From positions 124,001 to 188,000 of the forward strand of contig CAVOOI010000017.1 in NCBI GenBank assembly GCA_963697455.1: a stretch of 64,000 bases of DNA, written 5' to 3'. Of the stretch, positions 45,909 to 53,825 are shown in pieces. The notes below the pieces were generated by a model that was not told the DNA's origin, made no database searches, and saw nothing but the letters and a program-made list of their open reading frames with translations. A program made the translations under genes and the position numbers. Within the stretch, counting starts at the first letter, position 1; each line of letters begins with the position of its first letter. The stretch is from JAFEDN01 sp963697455 (GTDB lineage Bacteria; Pseudomonadota; Gammaproteobacteria; Coxiellales; Coxiellaceae).

Positions 45909-46055
45909 GTGCTTGAAGAAAAAACGGTTCAAAAAGAAGATCCTAGAGAAGAAGATTTAATAGCATTATTTGGCGAAATTAAACAAGTATTAACAGAATC
46001 CAAAGAAATCACTTCTCAACAATTAGAAGATTTAATGAATACACTACTAATATAG
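45909..46055 (+). CDS. Possible small acidic peptide or gene remnant (48 residues)
   Basis: GTG start; the sequence EEDLIALFGEIKQVLTESKE is helical and acidic. No good ribosome site, and the frame is open upstream to 45853, so it may be the tail of a lost gene. The rest of 45816-46482 is AT-rich and I see no gene in it. Confidence 0.3.
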   Translation: MLEEKTVQKEDPREEDLIALFGEIKQVLTESKEITSQQLEDLMNTLLI

Positions 46056-46118
46056 AAATTCTATATTTCACGAAATATCGCTGGCTTGGGTCGTCTTAAT
46101 AATTTTACATTTGGAAAT

Positions 46119-46160
46119 ATTAAAATAAGGAACTAGACAAGAAAAAAAGTTATGTCAAAT
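46119..46160 (+). repeat. 42-bp direct repeat, copy A
   Basis: ATTAAAATAAGG...GAAAAAAAGTTATGTCAAAT matches 50774-50815 with only a few changes. It is non-coding and marks one side of the accessory stretch holding the IS and toxin-antitoxin pair. Confidence 0.6.
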
Positions 46161-46482
46161 CTGACATTTCAAAAATTTTTGCGTGAAAAACTTGTCAGGT
46201 AATTTTTTACACATTGGTAAAAAAGTTACTTAGTGAATCATTTCAATATAATTTTATTTGCATTTTGATAGTAACTATTTTTTTAAACTAGTAAATTGAA
46301 CTAATAGAAACTTTTATAATTAATATTGTATCTGACACTTAATTTATTACTTATTTACTTATTTCTCGAAGTTAATATTTTTAGAACTTTGCAAGTCTGG
46401 CACTTTCTATGTGCTGTTTGTCCTTGACTTTATTTTATGGATCTGGCAAACTAGAAACACGTAAAAAATAAGGAGAAATCAT

Positions 46483-47346
46483 ATGCGTTTACTTCGTAAT
46501 TTTCGTGATAATTTTTCTTCGGCCCCACTACAATCAAAAATAAATATCGTTGCTAGGGGAATATCTGCGGCTTGGTTTTTTTCGACTGTTTGTATTGAGC
46601 TGTCTGCCCTAGAAGATATCCAGCAAGTAGGCTCTTCACTATTCTTTCTAACCACCCAACAATTAATTTTTTTATGCGCATGGAATAGTTACAAAACTAA
46701 GAAAGCAATAGATGCACTTGCAGATGAACCTAATGAAAATTCGCAAGGCGTTAACACTGAGATTAAAGAAGAACCAGCTCTATCCAAATTTAATTGGCTT
46801 GGAGGAGTTATTCTTGCTGATAGTTTACTGGTTAGCGTGCTTTGGACTGCATTGTTGCGCAGTAATCTTTATATTAGCCTTTTATATCATGTCAGTCCTA
46901 CGGTAATACAAATCATAGTAGAGCACATTACCAAATCAATTGATGCATATATTATTAATGGCAAGGATTTTGGTAAAAAAGTCGCTTGTTTTACCCTATA
47001 TCTTAGCGGCGAAGTGCTCGCGACAGTAGCTTTTACTTATGCAGGCCTAAAAAATCCTGATAACGGCAAAAACTCGGTTTATCCAGGAATTACGGATTGG
47101 GATACATCCCCGGGTACCGCTACATTTTATGGAGTAACGATACCTGTGTTGAGCCCGCCGATTATGCTGCAATTAGTTCATACAATTATGAAAGCCTCTC
47201 ATTGCAAAACTCGCCCCGCAATCAATGACGGCCCAGCTCCAACTGCAAATAATAAATGCCGTTTGATTGTCAGCAAGATGGGAGATAACATTAAATGGGG
47301 ACTTCCAGAAAGTGATAGGAACATAAGAGCCCCGCTACTCGGATAA
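46483..47346 (+). CDS. Unknown multi-span membrane protein, 287 residues
   Basis: Strong ribosome site (AAGGAG, 7 bases before ATG). Four or more hydrophobic segments: ISAAWFFSTVCIEL, SLFFLTTQQLIFLCAW, VILADSLLVSVLWTALL, ACFTLYLSGEVLATVAFTYA. A charged linker lies at 75-95, and the C-terminus is soluble and ends RAPLLG. No family is recognisable. It lies between an AT-rich non-coding region and another exported-protein gene, in the accessory part of the window. Confidence 0.65.
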   Translation: MRLLRNFRDNFSSAPLQSKINIVARGISAAWFFSTVCIELSALEDIQQVGSSLFFLTTQQLIFLCAWNSYKTKKAIDALADEPNENSQGVNTEIKEEPALSKFNWLGGVILADSLLVSVLWTALLRSNLYISLLYHVSPTVIQIIVEHITKSIDAYIINGKDFGKKVACFTLYLSGEVLATVAFTYAGLKNPDNGKNSVYPGITDWDTSPGTATFYGVTIPVLSPPIMLQLVHTIMKASHCKTRPAINDGPAPTANNKCRLIVSKMGDNIKWGLPESDRNIRAPLLG

Positions 47347-47494
47347 TTTAGGCTGTGCTAACACATAGAGCCTACAGGGAAAAGCGTCGATTTTTCGATT
47401 TCTCTAATTCACAGCAGCTCTGACATAACATTGATCTGATCTGTTATTGGATCTGACACCGCTGGAGTAACAGAGTGTCGCCCCTTGCTGCCAC

Positions 47495-48055
47495 TTATCT
47501 GTAACTAAAGCTAATACTTAGCTCAGTAGGCGGGTGTCGCAAGTTGTCTACGCCTATGGGAGCGTTATTATAAGGCCCCAAAGGCCCCTCATTTACTGGG
47601 TCGGACAGGATTTGAATTTGATTAAGTGGAACAGGCAGCTGATATATTTGCCACCAATTGATTAAATTTTCGTCATGCGAGATCCAACCGCCTCCGGTTT
47701 TACTCGTTATAGTCCCCCCTCTATACTGATAGTAAAGCGCCTGATTTCCTTGTATATAAAAATGGATGTCGAGCGTTGTATAGTTGTAATAACAATCTGA
47801 AGATCCATTTTCGCCCTGGTCCCAATTAATATAGCCATCTATACGATCACCTGGATGAATTATTTTATTATCAAAATTGCTTGCTGCGAAAAATCCGCAT
47901 TTGTCGCTAGCCTTAGTCTCGATGTCATAACCTACATAGTTATATATTGTCACATGAACCATGTCACGGAAATAGTGTGCGAATGCTACCGGCCCAATGA
48001 AACATAGAGAAGCCCCGGCCATTATGGTACTGATTAATTTTATTTTATTTTTCAT
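47495..48055 (-). CDS. Unknown secreted protein, 186 residues
   Basis: The signal peptide is residues 1-~26 (KLISTIMAGASLCFIGPVAF then A). The mature part is aromatic and beta-rich (VHVTIYNYVGYDIETKASDK, YYNYTTLDIHFYIQGNQAL) with two Cys (~53 and ~88) that may pair in the periplasm. It ends with HPPTELSISFSYR. It resembles small proteins of the aegerolysin or spore-coat type in general texture only; I do not assign a function. Confidence 0.65.
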   Translation of the reverse strand: MKNKIKLISTIMAGASLCFIGPVAFAHYFRDMVHVTIYNYVGYDIETKASDKCGFFAASNFDNKIIHPGDRIDGYINWDQGENGSSDCYYNYTTLDIHFYIQGNQALYYQYRGGTITSKTGGGWISHDENLINWWQIYQLPVPLNQIQILSDPVNEGPLGPYNNAPIGVDNLRHPPTELSISFSYR

Positions 48056-48185
48056 TTTTCTCTTTCGTATTAATTAATTATTTTATATTTTCCTTTTGCC
48101 TCTAGAATATCTTCCCACAACTAACACCAGTATATTCGCCTAAACCTTAAGGAAGTATTAAATTTTTAAACAACCCGGTAAGGCG

Positions 48186-49430
48186 CAGGGTAAACGCATC
48201 TAAATTCTATTGAAATCAAGAGGATATTATGGCAGGTATAGATAAATAGATGTAAATTAGCACCATTTTGTACATTTAAGGAGTCAAAGTGATGTTATCG
48301 GGTGTATTTGTGGAAATTTTTTCGAGGCTAAAGGATCCCAGAATAGAGCGAACCAAGAAACATTTATTTTTAGATGTGATCGGCTTGGCACTGTTTGCAG
48401 TGCTGGCGGGCGCTCAATGCTATACAGAAATTGAAGATTTTTGTCGTCATCATCAAGATTGGTTGAAAAATTATTTCGAACTACCCAGCGGCATACCCTG
48501 TCACGATACCTTTTCTCGGATTTTTTCAGCGATTCCCGCCCAGACTTTCCAGGAAAGTTTTTTTGCCTGGTTAAAAGCCATTATTCAACTATTACCAGAA
48601 AACGTGATTGCCATTGATGGGAAATCTATCCGAGCCTCTCAAAGAGTGGGAAAAGGTTTAAAACCATTGCACATTGTGAATGCATGGTCCTGTGCCAATG
48701 GAATCAGTTTAGGGCAAATGATCGTCAATGATAAAACCAATGAAATTACCGTCATCCCTGATATTCTCAAAAATTTATGTATTCAAGGAGCGATTGTCAC
48801 CCTCGATGCCATGGGATGTCAAAAAGCCATTGCTGAGCAAGTCATCGAACAAAAAGGAGACTATATTTTACGAGTAAAAGCCAATCAGGGTAATTTACAT
48901 GACAGTATGAACACCACTTTTCAAGCAGCAGAAAAAGCGCAGTATCAATCTATGGTTTATTATACCGCGCAAGATGAAGTCAATAATGATCATGGTCGAA
49001 TAGAATCCCGGCGCTGCATCGTATTACCACTCATGTATTTAATGCGCATGAAACTGAATTGGAAGGGATTAAAAAGCCTCGTTTTAGTCATCAGTGAAAG
49101 AGAAGATCCGACAGAAAAAACCATTGAATATCGCTATTACATTAGTTCATTATCCCCCAACCAGCCTCAAAAAATTTTAAACTCAATACGACAACATTGG
49201 CAGGTCGAAAATAATCTTCATTGGATATTAGATGTGGCTTATGCTGAAGATCGATCTCGAATCCGCGATGAAAACAGTGCTCTTAATATGAGTTGGTTAA
49301 GAAAAACATCCTTAGGATTGCTTAAGCGTGCAACCAACATCAAAGGCAGTATCCGTCGTAAACAGCTTACCTTATGGGCTAAGCCTGAATATCTCATTGA
49401 TATTGTTAAAATTTAGATGCGTTTACCCTG
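48186..49430 (+). mobile_element. Intact ISAs1-family insertion sequence (1245 bp)
   Basis: Terminal inverted repeats CAGGGTAAACGCATCTAAAT (48186) and its complement ending at 49430 bound one transposase gene. A 9-bp direct repeat GGTAAGGCG lies on both sides (48177-48185, 49431-49439), the target-site duplication. All parts are intact, so the insertion is recent. It sits between a secreted-protein gene and a repeated palindromic module. Confidence 0.95.
48292..49416 (+). CDS. ISAs1-family DDE transposase
   Basis: 374 residues from ATG 48292 (a GTG one codon earlier is equally possible), after AAGGAG. N-terminal region DPRIERTKKHLFLDVIGLAL, then the DDE domain: VIAIDGKSIRAS (first Asp), IVTLDAMGCQKAIAEQVIEQ (second Asp), and WQVENNLHWILDVAYAEDRS with the final Glu. 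The family includes the E. coli H-repeat proteins. The gene is full length and should be active. Confidence 0.95.
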   Translation: MLSGVFVEIFSRLKDPRIERTKKHLFLDVIGLALFAVLAGAQCYTEIEDFCRHHQDWLKNYFELPSGIPCHDTFSRIFSAIPAQTFQESFFAWLKAIIQLLPENVIAIDGKSIRASQRVGKGLKPLHIVNAWSCANGISLGQMIVNDKTNEITVIPDILKNLCIQGAIVTLDAMGCQKAIAEQVIEQKGDYILRVKANQGNLHDSMNTTFQAAEKAQYQSMVYYTAQDEVNNDHGRIESRRCIVLPLMYLMRMKLNWKGLKSLVLVISEREDPTEKTIEYRYYISSLSPNQPQKILNSIRQHWQVENNLHWILDVAYAEDRSRIRDENSALNMSWLRKTSLGLLKRATNIKGSIRRKQLTLWAKPEYLIDIVKI

Positions 49431-49477
49431 GGTAAGGCGGGGTAGTTCCGATTTCACACACATGAGGGGGGTTATGA

Positions 49478-49589
49478 GTTATGAATAGGATAGAAATTAT
49501 TAATCATAACAATATGATAGCCTCATTAGACAAATTTGTCTAGTGAGCACAAGACAAATTTGTCTAGTCAAGAGGGGTACAAATTGTAC
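49478..49589. repeat. 112-bp palindrome-bearing repeat, copy A
   Basis: Contains TTAGACAAATTTGTCTAG and a second AGACAAATTTGTCTAG 11 bp further on, then GTACAAATTGTAC. The same block is at 52928-53039. Paired palindromes look like tandem operator sites. This copy ends 114 bp before a toxin-antitoxin-like operon. Confidence 0.75.
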
Positions 49590-49674
49590 TTTTTGCCCCG
49601 GATTTATGAAAAGCGTGCAAAATTGCTTTTGAGATTTTTATATATTATTTTTGTTATATATGTTATATATGTGC

Positions 49675-49680
49675 TATAAT
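49675..49680 (+). promoter_or_regulatory. -10 box of the toxin-antitoxin-like operon
   Basis: TATAAT 23 bp before the ATG at 49704, just after a tandem GTTATATAT GTTATATAT. No good -35 is seen at 17 bp, so an activator may be needed or the box is only one of several AT-rich matches. Confidence 0.45.
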
Positions 49681-49703
49681 TTAATTAACCGGAGAACGGA
49701 TAA

Positions 49704-50105
49704 ATGGAAATAATTATAACTCAGTGGGCACTAGATTCTTATTTGGAATTAAAGAACAGGCAGGTTTTTACGGATGAAGAATACCGAGCTAGCATTAGGA
49801 GTGATGTATTGAGGCTGAAAATATTTCCAGACGATCCTAAGTTTAAGCAATCGAAGTTTTGGTCTCCCGCTAATGACCAAAATGGAAAAGTGATTATGGG
49901 CGGTTATAAGATGAAGTGGCATAATATGGGTAATGGAAATGTTCAGCTACGCTTGACGGTCGGAATTTTGAATGGGCAATGCCTATTGTGCGAAGCTTAT
50001 GATAAACAAAATGAAAAACAGGAATTACGAAAATTAGCTAGATTCAAAACTTATTTAGATTTGATACGGTCAGGAAATTACATTACTCGGGGGAAATTGA
50101 CATGA
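49704..50105 (+). CDS. Toxin-like protein of a putative toxin-antitoxin pair
   Basis: 133 residues, GGAG before the ATG. A compact alpha/beta protein (MEIIITQWALDSYLELKNRQ, then YKMKWHNMGNGNVQLRLTVG, GQCLLCEAYDKQNEKQELRK) whose layout suits the RelE/ParE class: short helices, then strands with basic residues. It overlaps the next gene by 4 bases (ATGA), and that gene encodes a helix-turn-helix protein, so toxin-first order as in HigBA is likely. The family call is by architecture only. Confidence 0.6.
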   Translation: MEIIITQWALDSYLELKNRQVFTDEEYRASIRSDVLRLKIFPDDPKFKQSKFWSPANDQNGKVIMGGYKMKWHNMGNGNVQLRLTVGILNGQCLLCEAYDKQNEKQELRKLARFKTYLDLIRSGNYITRGKLT

Positions 50106-50647
50106 CAACACAAAAACAATTTAACTATGGTAACAATTTAAAAAACTTAAAGATAAAATCCAACGATGAAAGTTTTTCATCTAAAGAATTTGAATTGTTT
50201 AAAATAGCTATTCAGATGAAAAAAGTAGGATTGTCAGATTCTTTCATCGTAGATTCCGTAAAAACAGCTTTAACATTTGAAGGTGTAGCAGATCTTATGA
50301 ATCTTTGGGTTAAAGAAAAAGATGAGAAGGAAAAAGCAGAAATCATTGCTGATATTCAAGACATGATTGATGAATGTGCGCAGAAGGGCAAAAATGAGGA
50401 ACTTTATGTAAAATTTAACGATTTGGAAGCTATTTCCAAAGATATTAGAGCGTTTAAAGATAGTTTATTACAAATCGTTATAGAGCAAGGTGGTATAAAT
50501 AAGTTGTCTGAGCTGACCAAGATCCCTCAACCTTCTTTATCGAGATTTTTTAATTCAAACTCGATGCCAAGACGAGCTACCATACTAAAAATTGCCAAAG
50601 CATTAAATTTAGATGAACTAAAAATCAATTTATTGTGGAGCAAATAA
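50102..50647 (+). CDS. Helix-turn-helix antitoxin-like protein
   Basis: 181 residues. The C-terminal ~60 residues form a Cro/CI-type helix-turn-helix (IEQGGINKLSELTKIPQPSL, SRFFNSNSMPRRATILKIAK, ALNLDELKINLLW). The N-terminal 115 residues are helical and charged. It is co-translated with the toxin-like gene and probably represses the operon. The palindromes at 49478-49589 are candidate targets. Confidence 0.68.
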   Translation: MTTQKQFNYGNNLKNLKIKSNDESFSSKEFELFKIAIQMKKVGLSDSFIVDSVKTALTFEGVADLMNLWVKEKDEKEKAEIIADIQDMIDECAQKGKNEELYVKFNDLEAISKDIRAFKDSLLQIVIEQGGINKLSELTKIPQPSLSRFFNSNSMPRRATILKIAKALNLDELKINLLWSK

Positions 50648-50773
50648 AAAAAATGGATCAACTGCAGCATACTTAAATCATCTGGAAGATCAACATAAGC
50701 GGAATAGCTCTAACTAACAGCAGCTAACAGCAGTAACAGCAGTGTCAGAGCCAACGCCAAATTTAAAAAGAAC

Positions 50774-50815
50774 ATTAAAATAAGGGGCTAAGCAAGAAAG
50801 AAAGTTATGTCAAAT
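50774..50815 (+). repeat. 42-bp direct repeat, copy B
   Basis: Second copy of the sequence at 46119-46160. It lies in the ~300-bp gap between the antitoxin-like gene and the alcohol dehydrogenase, which also has AACAGCAG triplets (~50717-50742) and no gene. Confidence 0.6.
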
Positions 50816-50944
50816 TCCAGGTTAGATTGCACAAGCCCAGAAGGCTTGATAGATTAGGTATGAGAAGTTCCAGGGAAGATGAGATTATGGCCAGACGGTC
50901 GTTTCCATACGGTGACGACTAAGAATGCTCAGGAGGATTTATTT

Positions 50945-51979
50945 ATGGCAACAACAAGAGCCGCAACAACCACAATGAAGGTGGCGCAGATTGCTCAGGC
51001 GGGAGCAGATTTCCAGATCGTCGAACGTGAGATTCCTAAACCAAATGCTGGACAGGTGCTTATCAAAGTGCAGGCCTGTGGTGTTTGCCACAGTGACGTG
51101 CTGACCAAAGAAGGTCAGTGGCCCGGAATTCAATATCCCCGCGTTCCAGGACATGAAGTCGCAGGCATCATCGATCAGCTGGGCGCCGGCGTTTCCGAAT
51201 GGAAGAAGGGGCAGCGCGTTGGCGTCGGTTGGCATGGCGGCCAAGACAATACCTGTCTCGCGTGCCGGCGCGGAGATTTTCGCAATTGCCGGAACTTGAA
51301 AATTTCAGGCATCAGCTATGACGGCGGATACGCGCAATACATGGTGGCCCCGGTAGAGGCGCTAGTAGCAATCCCGGAAAGTTTAAGTGACGTCGAAGCC
51401 GCACCGCTGCTCTGCGCCGGAATTACCACTTTCAATGCACTGCGACACAGTGGCGCCTACCCTGGGGACCTGGTTGCGGTGTTGGGTGTCGGCGGTCTCG
51501 GTCACCTTGGCATTCAATTTGCGAATAAGTTTGGTTATCACGTCGCGGCTATCGGGCGAGGATCTGAAAAGGCGGCGCTCGCAAAAAAACTCGGGGCGAG
51601 TGTGTACATTGATAGCGAATCGACCAACGCGGCACAGGCATTGCAAAAACTAGGTGGCGCACAGGTCATTCTGGCGACTGCCCCAAGCTCGAAAGCAATG
51701 TCCGGGCTGATCGACGGTTTAGGGCCAAACGGCAAGCTGATAGTGGTAGGCGTGGCATTTGATCCGATTGAAGTCACACCGGTACAACTCATTAGTGGAG
51801 TTCGAACTATTCAAGGTTGGAGCGCGGGAACGCCAACCGATTCCGAAGACACACTACGGTTCTCCGCGCTAACCGGCGTACGCCCCATGATTGAAACATA
51901 TCCCCTCGAAAAAGCAGCCGAAGCTTACGCGCGAATGATCAGTGGCAATGCGCAGTTCCGCGTCGTTCTGACGATGTAG
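50945..51979 (+). CDS. Zinc-dependent alcohol dehydrogenase
   Basis: 344 residues from ATG 50945, GGAGG 8 bases upstream. Catalytic zinc ligands: Cys45 (QACGVCHSDV), His70-Glu71 (PGHEVAG) and the later Cys in APLLCAGIT. The structural-zinc lobe has three Cys (104, 107, 115 in TCLACRRGDFRNC); the first usual Cys is absent. The Rossmann motif is VLGVGGLGHLGIQFANKFGY. It oxidises or reduces alcohols and aldehydes with NAD(P). The gene has higher GC and different codon use from its neighbours and lies among repeats, suggesting transfer. A hairpin follows the stop. Confidence 0.92.
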   Translation: MATTRAATTTMKVAQIAQAGADFQIVEREIPKPNAGQVLIKVQACGVCHSDVLTKEGQWPGIQYPRVPGHEVAGIIDQLGAGVSEWKKGQRVGVGWHGGQDNTCLACRRGDFRNCRNLKISGISYDGGYAQYMVAPVEALVAIPESLSDVEAAPLLCAGITTFNALRHSGAYPGDLVAVLGVGGLGHLGIQFANKFGYHVAAIGRGSEKAALAKKLGASVYIDSESTNAAQALQKLGGAQVILATAPSSKAMSGLIDGLGPNGKLIVVGVAFDPIEVTPVQLISGVRTIQGWSAGTPTDSEDTLRFSALTGVRPMIETYPLEKAAEAYARMISGNAQFRVVLTM

Positions 51980-51989
51980 AAGTAATACA

Positions 51990-52059
51990 GGGTCAAATCT
52001 GAAATTTTAAGCAGATCTTTTTTAAGAGCAACGGTATTGCCAAATTTCAGACTTGACCC
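51990..52059. repeat. Inverted repeat downstream of the dehydrogenase
   Basis: GGGTCAAATCTGAAATTT and AAATTTCAGACTTGACCC pair over ~17 bp with one mismatch around a 34-base loop containing a T6. It lies between convergent genes and could act as a terminator for both. Confidence 0.65.
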
Positions 52060-52071
52060 CGGAACTCCTTC

Positions 52072-52920
52072 TCATTCCATCTCTATAAGAAATTGCCAAA
52101 CCGGTAAAGTTTTAATATTTTCTAATAACCCACCATGCGTATTTTTCGTTAAAATCAAACTGTGATCCCGGTAATGCCGTAAGATTTTTAGATCTGCTGG
52201 GCGTAACTGCTCTGACCATTTGACTTCTATCGCCATCACTCTTTTAGATTTAAGCCAAATAACATCTATCTCCCCCCCACCCTTGAAATAAAAAGCTTTA
52301 CCATTCCGATGGCAATGACTGGCGACAACCGCTTCCACTAAAGTACTTTCTAGCAATACATGATTTATATATCCTTCTCGCTTTAACCAATTGGCTCAAG
52401 CGCGGTAAATAAAAGGATCGAAAAAATGAAATTTACGTGCTTTTCTCGGAAATCCCAGCTTTTTGTTCTGGTCAAAAGCCTGGAGATTGAACAGCACATC
52501 CATTCTTTCCAATAATCGGCAATAATCAATACAGGTTTCTTTTGCAACCAATCCCATTTTCTGAGTCAATGTCGAATAAGAAATTTGCGACACGCCGATT
52601 TGTAATAAAGTCCGCAATAGTGCAAGCAAAGTTTCTTCATGTTTACCTTGTTTTAAAAAATCTCCTCGCAACCATTGCTCATAAGTTAAAAAAGTACCCT
52701 GGGTGATTTCACCATATTGAGCAAGATCATTAATAGCACGAAGATATCCGCCACATAATAAATAATTTTTAAAATAATGATTTAATTCTTGCAAATCAGC
52801 TATTGAAACCGGGAATATTTAAAGGCAAAGCCTTCCACCAGTCGAAGTGATACTGATATTTAAGCTGGAACAAAGCTCGCAAATGAGGGTCTAACTCTTT
52901 GAAAGCGCTTAAACTAATTC
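52072..52920 (-). pseudogene. Decayed AAA ATPase of the DUF4143 type, N-terminal half missing
   Basis: Minus strand, in order: SAFKELDPHLRALFQLKYQY and ALPLNIPGFN (to ~52805), a shift, then NHYFKNYLLCGGYLRAINDL, TFLTYEQWLRGDFLKQ, KARKFHFFDPFIYRA, an in-frame TGA at 52396, then NWLKREGYINHV, ESTLVEAVVASHCH, GGGEIDVIWLKSKRVMAIEV. The ATP-binding part is lost; the C-terminal PD-(D/E)XK-like part (EIDVIW, AIEVKW) remains. These ATPases often travel as accessory genes. It abuts repeat copy B. Confidence 0.8.
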
Positions 52921-52927
52921 GAAATTG

Positions 52928-53039
52928 GTTATGAATAAGGTAGAAATTATTAATCATAACAATGTGATAGCCGCACTAGACAAATTTGTCTAGTGCGCAC
53001 AAGACAAATTTGTCTAGTCAAAAAGGGTACAAATTGTAC
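52928..53039. repeat. 112-bp palindrome-bearing repeat, copy B
   Basis: Same block as 49478-49589, same orientation, with CTAGACAAATTTGTCTAG (perfect 18-bp palindrome), a second AGACAAATTTGTCTAG, and GTACAAATTGTAC. A further match (CCTTAAGGAA-TATTAAATTT) near 53080 also occurs at 48147, just left of the IS, so the repeated unit was probably longer. No gene is seen in 52921-53192. Confidence 0.75.
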
Positions 53040-53192
53040 AATAGCGTGGTAACTGGCGCCAGTATACCGACCTTTTCCTTAAGGAAATATTAAATTTGCA
53101 TACATTTATTTTTTAAAAACGATTCATTTAATATTTTCTTAATATATAAAGCATAAAATATTGTTTTTTAAACTCCCTACCTAGAGCAGAAA

Positions 53193-53792
53193 ATGAGACA
53201 ACCCTTACAAATTCCTGAACTTAAAAACAGCTTAAAACAACTAGTTGAAGAACATCACGCCACTAAAATCCGAGCAAAGTGCTCTGGGGTTGTGACTATG
53301 CTCTTAGGCATCGGTACTACTGTGTGCGCCATGGGTCTCGGTCTTAAATGGCTTCCCCGCACAGACCCATTTTATCAAGATCCCTCCAGCATTGCTCTTG
53401 CATGTACTAGCTCATTTTTTACAATTGGCTTCATCTCTATGTGTTATCTTAAGAACCGCGAAACATCAATTAATAGAAAAATTAGGCGTACAAAAGATAC
53501 TTTAATAGCAGAATATACTGAAGTTATTTTTGACCAAAACGGCGGAAATCGATTACCTTTAGAAGAAAGAGCGGGAGCACGAATTACTGCCGCACAACAG
53601 GCTGCAGAATACGTTAAGGAATTTTATGATAGAACACGTCAAAGAGAGTTTGATCCTGAGAAGGCATCAGCGGAAAGGATGAGCAGAAATGAACAATATA
53701 ATATTGCTCTGTTTAATCCTCCACTTCTTGAAGAAAAACATAGACCATTACTTCAGGCAAGCAACCAACCCATTGCACCCAGCCTCACCTGA
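53193..53792 (+). CDS. Unknown protein with two membrane segments, 199 residues
   Basis: The hydrophobic segments are at ~32-52 (SGVVTMLLGIGTTVCAMGLG) and ~68-86 (ALACTSSFFTIGFISMCYL). The C-terminal half is charged and helical (RITAAQQAAEYVKEFYDRTR) and ends in a Pro-rich tail (NPPLLEEKHRPLLQASNQ). The pattern (two central spans, cytosolic ends) resembles membrane-inserted effectors of intracellular bacteria, but no family is recognisable. The ribosome site is weak. Confidence 0.6.
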   Translation: MRQPLQIPELKNSLKQLVEEHHATKIRAKCSGVVTMLLGIGTTVCAMGLGLKWLPRTDPFYQDPSSIALACTSSFFTIGFISMCYLKNRETSINRKIRRTKDTLIAEYTEVIFDQNGGNRLPLEERAGARITAAQQAAEYVKEFYDRTRQREFDPEKASAERMSRNEQYNIALFNPPLLEEKHRPLLQASNQPIAPSLT

Positions 53793-53825
53793 ATCGATCG
53801 GGTTAGGCGTGTCGATTCTGTCAAT

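Noticed and set aside
50717..50742. AACAGCAG triplet-like repeats, looked at as a CRISPR or VNTR
   Set aside because: Only three or four irregular short units, no spacers and no cas genes anywhere in the window.
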